From the NCBI RefSeq assembly GCF_001693735.1, contig NZ_LWDV01000010.1, positions 269,196 to 333,195 of the forward strand: a stretch of DNA of 64,000 nucleotides, in the 5' to 3' direction. Source of the DNA: Orenia metallireducens (lineage in GTDB: Bacteria; Bacillota; Halanaerobiia; Halobacteroidales; Halobacteroidaceae). The position numbers were made by a program, and so were the translations under genes. This document shows, piece by piece, positions 29,008-38,792 of this stretch; the first letter of the stretch is position 1, and the number at the start of each line of letters is the position of its first letter. The notes under the pieces are model-generated. The model was not told the origin of the DNA and searched no databases. It worked only from the letters and a program-made list of their open reading frames with translations.

Positions 29008-30942
29008 TTAAGCTCTTTCTTTAACTATAAACCCAATCTCTCTACTTTGTAAGAAGAGAACTACACCTAAAAGTACCAATCCAATCAAGTCAGTCTTCCA
29101 ACCTGGTAATAGCAATGTAATCGCACTTATGATTAGTAAGACCTCTTCTAAGATATTTGTGTTTCTCTTTAGATATCCCAAAACTCCACCAGCTAATGCA
29201 TATACTCCTATGAAAGAACTAAGAGTGATAATAATCAATTCTCCTACACTAGAATGTAATAACAATAACGATGGAGAATAAGCAAAGATAAAGGGAACCA
29301 CAAAACCAGCAATAGCAAGTTTAACTGCTGTCAATCCAGTCTTTAATGGGTTAGCTCCAGCAATTCCTGCTCCTGCATAAGCTGCTAAGGCTGCTGGAGG
29401 AGTCAAATCTGCTACTACTCCAAAGTATAATACGAATAAATGTGCTGCTAAAATAGGAACTCCTAGCTTAACCAAAGCAGGTGCAGCCATCGTAGCCAAT
29501 ACAATATAAGTTGCTGTAGTAGGTAGTCCAGTTCCTAAAATAGTACATGCTACCATAGTAAAGAATAAGGCTAAGAACAAGTTACCATTGGCTAAAGCAA
29601 CAGTAATAGTAGTAAACTTCAATCCTAAACCAGTTAAAGTTGTAACCCCAACGATAAATCCAACACAGGCACAAGCTGCAGCTACACCTACTGCACTTTT
29701 AGCACCTTCTTCTAAAGTATCTAGTATATCTTTAAGACTCATCCTTGTATCCTTCTTGATAAAACTTAGCACAAAAGATAGGATAATCCCCACAAAAGCA
29801 GCCTTAAGTGGTGTATATCCTCTAAATAGATAATAGAAAATAGCTGCCAAAGGAAGTATCATATGCCCTCTATGTTTCACAACATCCATCAACTTAGGAA
29901 TTCTTCCTTCATCCATTCCACTTAAGCCCAGCTTCTTAGCTTCAAAGTGTACCATTAAACCAACAGCTAAATAATATAAGATAGCTGGTAAGATAGCTGC
30001 TTTAGCTATACTTGCATAAGGTACTCCAATAAATTCAGCCATAATAAAGGCTGCAGCACCCATTATCGGTGGCATAATCTGCCCTCCAGTAGAAGCTGCT
30101 GCCTCTACTGCTGCTGCAAAACGTGGAGTATAACCTACACTCTTCATCAATGGAATAGTAAAGGAACCAGTAGTTACTGTATTTGCTACTGAGCTTCCTG
30201 AGATAGAACCCATAAAACCACTAGAAACTACTGCTGCCTTTGCAGGTCCACCAGTAGTTCTACCTGTTAATGCCATTGCTAAATCGATGAATAAATCACC
30301 TAATCCAGTCCGTTTAGCAAAAGCACCTAATAATAAGAATAAGAAGATGTAAGTTGCTGATACTCCTAAGGGTATACCAAAAATCCCCTCTGTTGTAAAG
30401 TACATATGGCTAGCAATCCTTGATAATGAATAGCCTCTATGGGCTAAAATCCCTGGCATCTGTGGTCCAAAGTAAGCATAGACTAAGAATACCACTGAAA
30501 TAAGTGGTAGTTCCCATCCAATCACTCTTCGAGTTCCCTCTAACACTAATAGAATAGCAATGACCGCCATAACCTGGTCTAAAGTAGTGTAGATACCAGC
30601 TCTAGCAACTAAATCCTTATAATTAATAACTATATAAGCTGCAACAACTACACTTAACCCTGCCAAAATATAATCTATGATCATCAAAAACTTATTCTCT
30701 TTAACCCTCTTTTTAAAGGGATATAACAAGAATATCAGAGTAAATACAAAGCCTAAATGGACTGCTCTTTGTTTTAAAGCTAACAATACCCCAAACCCTG
30801 CTGTATATAGATGGAATAATGACATCCCTACAGCTAATACTGTAATAAAGATAGCCATAATACCAGTATAATTTCTAAAGTTGCTTACTGTATCAAACTC
30901 TTCCAATAATTCTTCTTCTTTTATCTCTTTAGTCTCAACCAT
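29008..30942 (-). CDS. TRAP transporter fused small/large membrane subunit (4TM/12TM)
   Basis: The protein has 644 residues and about 16 hydrophobic segments. It starts with a four-helix part (about 30-200) that corresponds to the DctQ small subunit, followed by the DctM-like large subunit with GSISGSSVANTVTTGSF, GGQIMPPIMGAAAFIMAEF, GTGLPTTATYIV and LTPPAALAAYAGAGIA. These mark the 'fused 4TM/12TM' class that works with TAXI receptors. It uses an ion gradient to import organic acids or amino acids; the substrate is unknown. It overlaps the DUF1850 gene by 22 bp. Confidence 0.94.
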   Translation of the reverse strand: MVETKEIKEEELLEEFDTVSNFRNYTGIMAIFITVLAVGMSLFHLYTAGFGVLLALKQRAVHLGFVFTLIFLLYPFKKRVKENKFLMIIDYILAGLSVVVAAYIVINYKDLVARAGIYTTLDQVMAVIAILLVLEGTRRVIGWELPLISVVFLVYAYFGPQMPGILAHRGYSLSRIASHMYFTTEGIFGIPLGVSATYIFLFLLLGAFAKRTGLGDLFIDLAMALTGRTTGGPAKAAVVSSGFMGSISGSSVANTVTTGSFTIPLMKSVGYTPRFAAAVEAAASTGGQIMPPIMGAAAFIMAEFIGVPYASIAKAAILPAILYYLAVGLMVHFEAKKLGLSGMDEGRIPKLMDVVKHRGHMILPLAAIFYYLFRGYTPLKAAFVGIILSFVLSFIKKDTRMSLKDILDTLEEGAKSAVGVAAACACVGFIVGVTTLTGLGLKFTTITVALANGNLFLALFFTMVACTILGTGLPTTATYIVLATMAAPALVKLGVPILAAHLFVLYFGVVADLTPPAALAAYAGAGIAGANPLKTGLTAVKLAIAGFVVPFIFAYSPSLLLLHSSVGELIIITLSSFIGVYALAGGVLGYLKRNTNILEEVLLIISAITLLLPGWKTDLIGLVLLGVVLFLQSREIGFIVKERA

Positions 30943-31436
30943 CGTTTTCCCTCCTCAACTAATAATCTTATTCTACTTCTTCTCTCTACACTTATCACTA
31001 CTAAACTCTGAGGTTGAGTAATATCATATAGTTTATATTCTTCATCTCCATAAATAAACTTATGTTGAGCATAATCACTGATCCGTAAAGGAATATTATC
31101 TAGCTTTCGATTAATATCCTTAATCTCAAACTTATCATTAGCAACAATATAATTATTCTTCTTTAAAAAAGGCAACCCTGCACCATAGGACTCATATAAA
31201 GTTCCTGTTAAGAATATCTCCCCATTTTTTACTTTAAAATACTCCCAAACTGGTGTCCTTTCTACCGAATGGAGATATTCAATTGCAAAGTTTGCTCCTT
31301 CTTCAACCTTTTCTTGCCAGATTATCTTGTTAGCCTTAGCTTCTTTAACTACCAGTACCGATTCCTGAAGGAAAGACAAACTGACTAATCCCAGTATTAT
31401 AAACGGGACTATTAACCATCTATAAAACCTATACAT
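30921..31436 (-). CDS. DUF1850 protein, accessory of TAXI-TRAP system
   Basis: The protein is about 171 residues starting at MYRFYRWLIVPF. Upstream in-frame ATGs lie inside a strong hairpin (31447-31471), so I prefer this start even though no strong ribosome site is visible. One N-terminal TM helix is followed by the DUF1850 core (FAIEYLHSVERTPVWEYF, ESYGAGLPF). DUF1850 genes are usually found between the TAXI receptor and the fused TRAP permease, exactly as here. The function is unknown; probably needed for transport across the envelope. Confidence 0.85.
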   Translation of the reverse strand: MYRFYRWLIVPFIILGLVSLSFLQESVLVVKEAKANKIIWQEKVEEGANFAIEYLHSVERTPVWEYFKVKNGEIFLTGTLYESYGAGLPFLKKNNYIVANDKFEIKDINRKLDNIPLRISDYAQHKFIYGDEEYKLYDITQPQSLVVISVERRSRIRLLVEEGKRWLRLKR

Positions 31437-31446
31437 AAAATGATAA

Positions 31447-31471
31447 CCGGACATTAACATCTAATGTCCGG
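31447..31471 (-). terminator. Hairpin between TAXI receptor and DUF1850 genes
   Basis: The arms CCGGACATTA and complement surround a 5-nt loop, followed on the minus strand by TTATCATTTT. It could act as a leaky terminator or stabilise the receptor mRNA so that more binding protein than membrane protein is made. Confidence 0.6.
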
Positions 31472-31540
31472 AATCCCCCTCTCAATAATTCTCTTTTGAC
31501 TACTAGCTATTAGTCATTAATTATCACTAAGAAATTATAA

Positions 31541-32512
31541 CTATTTTACTTCGTCAAAGTATTTAGCAGCACCTGGATGAAGTTCTACAGTCATTCCCTC
31601 TTGTGCATTCTCTACTTTAATATCTTTAGCTCTATCATGAGCTTCAATTAGCTTATCTCTATTTTCAAAGATAGCCTTAGTAATATTGTACACTAAGTCT
31701 TCAGATAAACTTGCTTCTACCACTAAAGTAGCTTTCAAAGCAATGGTAGTAATATCATTATCTAGTCCATTATATGTTCCTGCTGGTACTTTAACTCCAG
31801 TTAAGAATGGATATTCTGCATTTAATTTACTGATTTCATCTTTGCTAAAACTTAGTAAGTTTATATCTTGAGTAGCAGCTACATCCATTACCGCTGCTGT
31901 TGGTACACCAGCAGTTAAGAAAGCTGCATCTATTTGTCTATCCTTTAATCTACTTGCTGCCTCACCAAAGGATAAGTAATCTTCTTCAACATCATCATAA
32001 GTCAATCCAAAAAAGTTCAAAATTTGTTTAGCATTTGCTTCTACCCCACTACCTGGAGCACCTACTGCTACTTTCTTACCTTTTAAATCTTGGATACTCT
32101 TAATTCCAGCATCCTCTCTAACTACAATTTGGATAACCTCTGGATACAAAGTAGCAATTCCCTTCATATTTTCAACAGGATTATCTGCAAATTGATTCTT
32201 TCCATTAACTGCATAACTAGCAATATCATTTTGTAGGATAGCTAGTTCTACCTCTTTTTTAGCAATCAATCTTGTATTAGTTACAGATGCACCAGTAGAC
32301 TGAGCCGATGCATTAGCATTATCTACATCCTCATTAATTATCTTTGCAATAGCTCCACCTATAGGATAATATGTACCTGAAGTACCTCCAGTTGCAATAG
32401 ATAAGAACTTAGTTTCAGTCTTTACACCTTTATCTGACCCGCACCCTACAACAAACAGACCTAACACTAACAACACACTTAAAAACATTACCTTATTCTT
32501 AGTCAAAAACAT
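31541..32512 (-). CDS. TAXI-family TRAP solute-binding lipoprotein
   Basis: The protein has 323 residues with a signal peptide and lipobox FVVGC (about residue 24). The TAXI family start SIATGGTSGTYYPIGGAIAK is clear, along with LKGKKVAVGAPGSGVEANAK and QIDAAFLTAGVPTAAV. It captures a substrate for the fused TRAP permease encoded downstream. Glutamate or dicarboxylates are reported for some relatives; the substrate here is not evident. A consensus promoter lies about 150 bp upstream. Confidence 0.94.
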   Translation of the reverse strand: MFLTKNKVMFLSVLLVLGLFVVGCGSDKGVKTETKFLSIATGGTSGTYYPIGGAIAKIINEDVDNANASAQSTGASVTNTRLIAKKEVELAILQNDIASYAVNGKNQFADNPVENMKGIATLYPEVIQIVVREDAGIKSIQDLKGKKVAVGAPGSGVEANAKQILNFFGLTYDDVEEDYLSFGEAASRLKDRQIDAAFLTAGVPTAAVMDVAATQDINLLSFSKDEISKLNAEYPFLTGVKVPAGTYNGLDNDITTIALKATLVVEASLSEDLVYNITKAIFENRDKLIEAHDRAKDIKVENAQEGMTVELHPGAAKYFDEVK

Positions 32513-32664
32513 TTCTCATTTCTCCCTTCTCATAATCACTTATGTAAGTAATTATTAAACATAAAAATTAGATGCTCAATACTAAATTTTAACAAAAGTT
32601 AAAAAAGAATACAGAAGATATCCCATATTAAAGCCAAACCAGAGGTACCTATATACCCTATTCA

Positions 32665-32693
32665 ATTATATATTTTTTTACATTAGATGTCAA
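32665..32693 (-). promoter_or_regulatory. Consensus sigma-A promoter of the TAXI-TRAP operon
   Basis: On the minus strand TTGACA (32693-32688) and TATAAT (32670-32665) are separated by exactly 17 bp. The leader to the TAXI start codon is about 145 nt and rather AT-rich. I recognise no riboswitch in it. The remaining part of 32694-32956 is AT-rich without features. Confidence 0.85.
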
Positions 32694-32956
32694 GTTTATT
32701 ATAATAACTCAATAAGTTTCATAAAAATTATAAATTCTCCTAACCATATACCTTATTATATTAATACTATCTATTCTAAATAAAAAAACACCAAAATTGA
32801 ATTTAATAATATATACATTATCAATCATAAGCGATATATAACAAGTATTTACGACCTTACTAGTCACTCATTTTCATCAATCAACCTTAATTTAATATAA
32901 AATTTAATTCAAAGATAGATAACTATATCGAATAAAATAATATAGACTTAAAATAA

Positions 32957-32990
32957 TAAAAAGTCTCAATTAGAGGTTAATTGAGACCTT
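32957..32990 (-). terminator. Terminator of murI
   Basis: The arms GTCTCAATTA/TAATTGAGAC are followed on the minus strand by TTTTTATTATTTT, 26 nt after the murI stop codon. Confidence 0.9.
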
Positions 32991-33015
32991 CAGATTAAAT
33001 TTAATAATTTATTGA

Positions 33016-33831
33016 TTATCTCCAAATATTAAGCTTTCTGAATTCCAATTCTTTAAAATTTAAAAATTCTTTACCTAATTTCACAAAATCATTAGATAGT
33101 TTATCTAAATCACTGACATAAAATTGGTTATCCTCTATACTATTATCTTCATTTAACAAGTCCTTTTTATTTAAAATCTCCCGAACCTTTAATGCAATAC
33201 CTCTACCAGGATAAATCAACTTTACCTTTTCCCCCATAACATCTCTAATAATTCCCTCTAAATAAGGAAAATGAGTACAACCCAATAATAAAGTATCTAT
33301 CCTTTCTTTCTTTAATGGTGTAAGATAAGCCTCAGCAATCTCTTTAGCTTCACTACTATAAAGCTCTCCTCTCTCAACTAACGGAATGAATTCAGGACAG
33401 GGCTGGGAGAAGACCTCAATCTTAGAAGATGCCTCCTTTAGCCCCTTCTGATAGGCTCCACTTTCAATTGTCCCTTCTGTTGCTATTACTCCTATCTTAT
33501 TATTATCTGTTGCCAATACAGCCTCTTCTACACCTGGTTCAATTGGTCCTATAATTGGTATATCAAATCTCTTTTGAGCATCCTTTAATCCTGCTGCTGT
33601 AGCAGTATTACAAGCTATTATTACCATCTTAGCATCCATTTTAATAAAGTAATCTATAATCTCAAGCACAAAGTCCCTTACCTGACTTTGTGATCTTATA
33701 CCATAAGGGAGATGAGCTGTATCCCCAAAGTAGATAATCTGCTCCTTAGGAAATTCAGCTATTACCTCTTTAGCAATTGTTAGCCCCCCTACTCCCGAAT
33801 CAAAGAGAGCTATTGGATTTTTTTTACCCAT
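33016..33831 (-). CDS. murI: Glutamate racemase
   Basis: The protein is about 271 residues. I choose MGKKNPIALFDSGVGG as the start, with GGATGGTG close upstream; a TTG and another ATG lie 18 and 9 bases earlier. The two catalytic cysteines are in ACNTATAAG and LGCTHFPYL. It makes D-glutamate for peptidoglycan. It follows the amidase-gerM pair with a 226-bp gap, as racE sits near gerM in Bacillus. Confidence 0.95.
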   Translation of the reverse strand: MGKKNPIALFDSGVGGLTIAKEVIAEFPKEQIIYFGDTAHLPYGIRSQSQVRDFVLEIIDYFIKMDAKMVIIACNTATAAGLKDAQKRFDIPIIGPIEPGVEEAVLATDNNKIGVIATEGTIESGAYQKGLKEASSKIEVFSQPCPEFIPLVERGELYSSEAKEIAEAYLTPLKKERIDTLLLGCTHFPYLEGIIRDVMGEKVKLIYPGRGIALKVREILNKKDLLNEDNSIEDNQFYVSDLDKLSNDFVKLGKEFLNFKELEFRKLNIWR

Positions 33832-34075
33832 TGTCACCATCCTATCCAACTCTTAATTTATTATTATAATATTCATTTACAGAATATTAGGTAATATTTT
33901 TATTTTATTTATATTCTAGTCCAAATATAAAGTTAATTATAACATGATTTTAATGAATATAACTAATTATATTATTTATTATTATATGTTAAACAAGGAA
34001 TTAGTAATTATAATTTCTCATTAATATATACTTACAAAGTAAAGACGAGACCACAGCCTCGCCTAAATCTAACCT

Positions 34076-34564
34076 TTAATTTATTAAGTTGCTATTAAAA
34101 GTTAAGGGTTCTTCTAACTCTAAATGACCTACCAAAGTCTGTACCTTACTACCTTCAACCAATATTTGAACCTTATCTACACCATCGAGAGCAGTTAATG
34201 TATTGACAATAGAATAGACAGTAACTGTCTCGCCTGTACTCCCACCCCAATGATTAGTCTGTATTTCCTTACTAAAGTCAACTGTAGCTGTCCTCCCCTT
34301 CAGCTCTATTCCCAATAACTTCGTTTGAGTAGGAATAGTCATCTCCAGCCCTTTAGTTTCTGGTCCTTTAATCAACTCTTTAATGACATTCTCATACAGA
34401 TTGTTAGACTTTATCTCTCTTATCTCAGCTGTCAAGTATTGAGCCTGAGCATCACTAAAATATAATTTAACCTCTTTAGTTGTAAAAAACTCAGAGAACA
34501 AAAGAATAACCAAGATACAAAGTCCCACAACAATATATAAGTTTATAATTTTCTCTTTTAACAT
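34076..34564 (-). CDS. GerMN-domain protein
   Basis: The protein is about 162 residues. An N-terminal TM helix or uncleaved signal (IVVGLCILVILLFSEF) is followed by a single GerMN domain, with VIKELIKGPETKGLEMTIP and ATVDFSKEIQTNHWGGS. GerM is needed in Bacillus sporulation and germination and has two such domains; this one has one. ATG overlaps the stop of the amidase gene (TGATG) with GAGGAGGAG upstream, so it is translationally coupled. Confidence 0.88.
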   Translation of the reverse strand: MLKEKIINLYIVVGLCILVILLFSEFFTTKEVKLYFSDAQAQYLTAEIREIKSNNLYENVIKELIKGPETKGLEMTIPTQTKLLGIELKGRTATVDFSKEIQTNHWGGSTGETVTVYSIVNTLTALDGVDKVQILVEGSKVQTLVGHLELEEPLTFNSNLIN

Positions 34565-36786
34565 CAAGACTCCTCCTCTGCCAACAACCTAAAGTAATTA
34601 TTGATACCTTTGTATAAAGCTATAGCTGCCTTATCCCTAAACTCTTCACTCATTAACAACACTTCTTCTTCTTTATTACTCAAAAAAGCAATTTCATTTA
34701 AAACAGCAGGCATATTTGTAGTATCTAATACTTTTAAATCATTAGCCTTCACTCCACGATCATAAGTACCTAAATCCCTAAGTAAAGCTCTTTGAGTCAG
34801 ATTGGCTAATAATAAATTTGCCTGATTATAATTAGGTCTTATATAAGTTTCAGTACCACTATACTGACCATCCACATGTGAGTTAAGGTGAAGACTGACA
34901 AAGATATCGGCATTATTATCATTGGCTATCTTGGACCGGTCTGTCAATTCAATATAATCATCAGTCTTTCTAGTCATAATTACCTCAGCCCCACCATCTT
35001 CTAATAACTCCTCTAACCTCAGAGCCATATCTAAGACCAAATCTTTTTCTCTAGAGCCAGAGTAACCTATAGCACCAGGGTCACGACCTCCATGCCCTGC
35101 ATCTACTACTATTACTTTACCTTTTAAATAGCTCCTGAAACGTTCTTCTATTATATCTATCTCTATATTATCAGTTATGCTTTCAGATTTGATTTCAAAA
35201 TCTAAATCCTTTTCTAATTCCAAAGCTATTCTTACTTGATTAGGATCTGTAGAGTATTGACTAACCCTAATATCCTTAATTATTCCATCAACCTTGGAAA
35301 GTTCAATCTGCTTGAGATCAACTATAGTATCAAAGATATCTATTACTAAACGATTAGGATTAACTAACTTATATACCTTATACTCTCTATCCTTTAAAAG
35401 AGAAAGCTTCAAAGTCTGCTTTAACTTCTTCTCTTCCAAATGCACCCCAGTCAAATTATTGACCAACTTTACCTGAAGATTATTGCCTTTCCATTCTAGT
35501 TTGTAAGGTACTAATTTAGTCAAGTCAACCACTACCCTTGACTTTTCTTTATTAAACTGAGAAATTCTAATCTCCTCAATTAGTTTATTATCTACCTTCA
35601 AAGTATGTTCTTTGATAGTATTTACTGTGAAAGGAAAATCAAAGACCAATCTATCGCCATTAACCAGCGGGAATACTTTTGGCTCTACTTGATTACTTAG
35701 TTTAAATAAAAGGTCTTCTTCTGAACTATAATCTATTCCTAATAGTTGGCTACTTAACGGTATAACCGCTAGGTCCCCCCCATTATTTTCTACTTCTACC
35801 TTAATTTCACCTTCTAAATCCAAGACTACTCTAACTATATTATATGGTTGAGTCTGAAATTGGCTCAATCTAACCCTCTTAATAGACTTATCTTCAACCT
35901 TTAGCTCTCTTGCCTTCTCTAAAGCAGCATTTTTAATATCAATCACTACTCTACTAGGATTTGACAGATAATTAACCCTAGTAGCATTTAAAGGTCTTGT
36001 AGCTCCAATATTAATCCTTGAACCATCATAATTGATAGAGTTAATAATTGGACTCAGCTTTACTAAATATTTATATTCATCTCCATCTTTTCTCTGTTCA
36101 ATATTATAATTTATATTATCATATAAGTCTATTATTACTTTAGTATTATTATTTAATTGAGAGATATGGTAGCCTTTAATTAAATCACTATCTACCTTAG
36201 GCTTGTCCAAATTCGAGGTAATTGTAGCACCTTGAATATCTAAGACTATCCTAGCTGGATTTGAGAAGAACTGGACATCATAATCTACTTCTTCGGTTAT
36301 TAACAACTCTAAACCCTCATAATCTTCATTCTTAGGATAATCTATATCCTTAATCTTCCCTTTAACCTCAGATATCTTAACGATTCTCTGCTCAGGATAG
36401 GACTTAATCAATAAACCTAAAGCATTACCCAAATCCTTCAATGGAACCATAATCTTCTCATTAATTGATATTACTTTTGTATCCATTTTAATGATTTGAT
36501 TATCAACTTGTAAGTACTTATCACCAACTCTAAATTTGATAACCTTACCTTCTTTATCTAACTGGATAGTATCAATAGATGTAAACCATTTCATTTTAAT
36601 AGAGAGATTATCTGTCAATATCTCTAAAGGAATTAATATACTATTATCTACTATCTTATAATCTAATTGATCAGTAATTAAATCACCATTAATCATCAGC
36701 CTAATCTCATCATCTTCTTCTGCTCTAATAGATATAGATGTTATTACCAAAAACATTAATGTCAGTACTAATACCCGCTTTGGCAT
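34564..36786 (-). CDS. N-acetylmuramoyl-L-alanine amidase with several AMIN domains
   Basis: The protein has 740 residues and a signal peptide. After it lies a copper-amine-oxidase-N-like stalk domain (about 25-130), then about four AMIN domains (about 140-550), each with an RVVIDIxxxxL-type strand pattern and RVSQY/RLSQF ends. A C-terminal Amidase_3 domain has zinc ligands in DAGHGGRDPG, REKDL, SLHLNSH and LNEIAFLSN. AMIN domains bind envelope polymers. The high number of AMIN domains is unusual and suggests a multi-contact cell-wall hydrolase. Confidence 0.92.
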   Translation of the reverse strand: MPKRVLVLTLMFLVITSISIRAEEDDEIRLMINGDLITDQLDYKIVDNSILIPLEILTDNLSIKMKWFTSIDTIQLDKEGKVIKFRVGDKYLQVDNQIIKMDTKVISINEKIMVPLKDLGNALGLLIKSYPEQRIVKISEVKGKIKDIDYPKNEDYEGLELLITEEVDYDVQFFSNPARIVLDIQGATITSNLDKPKVDSDLIKGYHISQLNNNTKVIIDLYDNINYNIEQRKDGDEYKYLVKLSPIINSINYDGSRINIGATRPLNATRVNYLSNPSRVVIDIKNAALEKARELKVEDKSIKRVRLSQFQTQPYNIVRVVLDLEGEIKVEVENNGGDLAVIPLSSQLLGIDYSSEEDLLFKLSNQVEPKVFPLVNGDRLVFDFPFTVNTIKEHTLKVDNKLIEEIRISQFNKEKSRVVVDLTKLVPYKLEWKGNNLQVKLVNNLTGVHLEEKKLKQTLKLSLLKDREYKVYKLVNPNRLVIDIFDTIVDLKQIELSKVDGIIKDIRVSQYSTDPNQVRIALELEKDLDFEIKSESITDNIEIDIIEERFRSYLKGKVIVVDAGHGGRDPGAIGYSGSREKDLVLDMALRLEELLEDGGAEVIMTRKTDDYIELTDRSKIANDNNADIFVSLHLNSHVDGQYSGTETYIRPNYNQANLLLANLTQRALLRDLGTYDRGVKANDLKVLDTTNMPAVLNEIAFLSNKEEEVLLMSEEFRDKAAIALYKGINNYFRLLAEEES

Positions 36787-36870
36787 ATTGCTTGCCTCCT
36801 AAACTTAGACTATCTATAATTGTTTATTAGTTTACCATTAATATTCTTATTAATTTTATAAAGTCCTCTT

Positions 36871-38214
36871 TCAATTAGTCTTTTTTTCTTGATAATATTT
36901 CTCAATCCCTGCCACAATCCCCTCAGCAACCTTCTGTCTAAAACTTGCAGAACCTAGTAATCTCTCCTCAACAGGATTTGATAAGAAGCCTGTTTCTACT
37001 AAAATTGATGGCATAGTGCTTTCTCTTAATACAGCAAAATTAGCAGCCTTTAAACCTTTGTCTTCTAATCCACTTCTCTTAATCATTTCACTTTGTACAT
37101 ACCATGCTAACGCCCAATTTTCCTTACTTGCATTCCAATGAGCGTAAGTTTCAGCCCCATTAACTGAAGTCCTAGGGTGGGAATTGGCATGAATACTGAC
37201 AAAAATATCAGCATTTAGGGTATTAGCTATCTCTGCTCGTCCAGCTAGTGGAATAAAGCGATCATTTTCTCTAGTCATGACAGTATTATAACCTTTTTGC
37301 CTTAATAAATTGTTTACCTTTTGAGCTATATCCAAATTAACACTCTTCTCTTCTACCCCCATTACACCAATGGCACCAGGATCATAGCCCCCATGTCCAG
37401 CATCTATGACTATCTTCTTTCTTGATAATTTCAATTCTTCTTTAACTCTAGGTTGACTAATAATAGAAGAAGTAGCCACTTGTAAGTTATTACGGATACT
37501 CAAAATTAATCGAGAACCTTCTTCAATCAAATAGTAACTACTCATTGCATTAATATCAACAGTAACCCTTACTACCGCAGGATCAAAATTATACTGACTG
37601 ATTCTAACCTGCTTAATCATACTACTGTTGACTGAAATTAGATTCTTAAGCATATTCAATCCCACATTCTTTATATCTAGGACCAATCTAGTAGGCTGAT
37701 GATATAATTTCAAATTATATTTACTTAAAGAGTCCATATCTATAATTACTTGTGATGTTTGATTGAAGGTCTTAATACTAACATCATTCACCATATTCTT
37801 ATGATAATTTATTGACTTGTTTTCACCATCCCAAGCCAGAGTCCCACCATATAACTTTGTTAAAAATCTCAATGGCACCATAACTTGTCCATCAACTAAA
37901 GCAGGCTGTATATCTAGAGGAACAGGTTTATTATTAATTAAAGCTATTCTATCATTTACCTTAAGAATAACATGAGCGCTCTTATTATATATCTCTAAAG
38001 TCTTTTTATTATTATCCCAGCTCACTCTATCCCCAAAGTAATCTGAAATAAAACGAGCAGAAATTAGTGTTCTTCCATTAACAACCTTTATAAATTCAAG
38101 GCTTAATTCCTCACCATCTAGGATAAATTTAGGACTTTTAGCCTCTACTACTAAAGATAAAAAAACCGTTACTGCAACAAATAGTGCAATTAGACTATAT
38201 TTATTTTTCATCAT
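36871..38214 (-). CDS. N-acetylmuramoyl-L-alanine amidase, AMIN type
   Basis: The protein is about 447 residues, starting at MMKNKYS (two adjacent ATGs after AAGGAG). A signal peptide is followed by a stalk domain (about 30-140), one AMIN domain (about 145-240) and Amidase_3 with DAGHGGYDPG, EEKSVNLD, SIHANSH and VETGFLSNPVEE. It cleaves the bond between N-acetylmuramate and L-alanine in peptidoglycan. It resembles AmiC of diderms with an extra stalk domain. The larger amidase gene lies 84 bp downstream. Confidence 0.93.
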   Translation of the reverse strand: MMKNKYSLIALFVAVTVFLSLVVEAKSPKFILDGEELSLEFIKVVNGRTLISARFISDYFGDRVSWDNNKKTLEIYNKSAHVILKVNDRIALINNKPVPLDIQPALVDGQVMVPLRFLTKLYGGTLAWDGENKSINYHKNMVNDVSIKTFNQTSQVIIDMDSLSKYNLKLYHQPTRLVLDIKNVGLNMLKNLISVNSSMIKQVRISQYNFDPAVVRVTVDINAMSSYYLIEEGSRLILSIRNNLQVATSSIISQPRVKEELKLSRKKIVIDAGHGGYDPGAIGVMGVEEKSVNLDIAQKVNNLLRQKGYNTVMTRENDRFIPLAGRAEIANTLNADIFVSIHANSHPRTSVNGAETYAHWNASKENWALAWYVQSEMIKRSGLEDKGLKAANFAVLRESTMPSILVETGFLSNPVEERLLGSASFRQKVAEGIVAGIEKYYQEKKTN

Positions 38215-38281
38215 TTCTTCTCCTTCCAACTATGATTAATGCTATGACGTAATAGTGTGATTTAATAGTTTGATAATAATT

Positions 38282-38773
38282 TTAATCAACCTTAAAGGTA
38301 GTACTATATAATAGTTTAGCATGGCAATCTAAAAATTTAAATTTTAAAAGTCCTTTTGTTAGTAATTTACTCTTCTTTACTTTGACTAAATCATAAGGGA
38401 CATTAACCATCTCTAAAGTAAATGTACTACTACTTGGAATTAACCTCTTAGTCTGAACTATAATTTGATTCCCTTCCTGTTTAATCTTATCTATCTTTAC
38501 TTCACAACCCCTAACATTATTCCCACCGATTGAGGCATAGATTAAAAAATATTTACTATAGTCTATATTTAAGTCCAATAACCTCTGATGATACTTAGGG
38601 AGTTCGAAGACATGTTCTTTTCTTGTAATAACCTGAAAGTCGACTTCACAGCTACAGTCATCCCTTTGACAAAGATCATCTCCTTTTTTTGGCAGTAGAT
38701 GCTGAAAAGGAATAAGACTTTTACTATTAGCTTTTCCACTAGATATTAATGATTTTAATGGAATTTTAATCAT
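38282..38773 (-). CDS. Hypothetical protein with PrcB-like C-terminal domain
   Basis: The protein has 163 residues with no signal peptide or TM segment. The C-terminal half (YFLIYASIGGNNVRGCEVKI, then IVQTKRLIPSSST and VPYDLVKVKKS) has the pattern of the PrcB C-terminal domain, named after a cofactor of the PrtP-type protease of Treponema. The conserved GG.R/TGGY turn is only partly kept. A CQRDDCSC cluster near residue 35 could bind a metal. AAGGAGTGA precedes the ATG. It seems to be co-transcribed with the amidases downstream. Confidence 0.6.
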   Translation of the reverse strand: MIKIPLKSLISSGKANSKSLIPFQHLLPKKGDDLCQRDDCSCEVDFQVITRKEHVFELPKYHQRLLDLNIDYSKYFLIYASIGGNNVRGCEVKIDKIKQEGNQIIVQTKRLIPSSSTFTLEMVNVPYDLVKVKKSKLLTKGLLKFKFLDCHAKLLYSTTFKVD

Positions 38774-38792
38774 TTTATCACTCCTTAATAAA

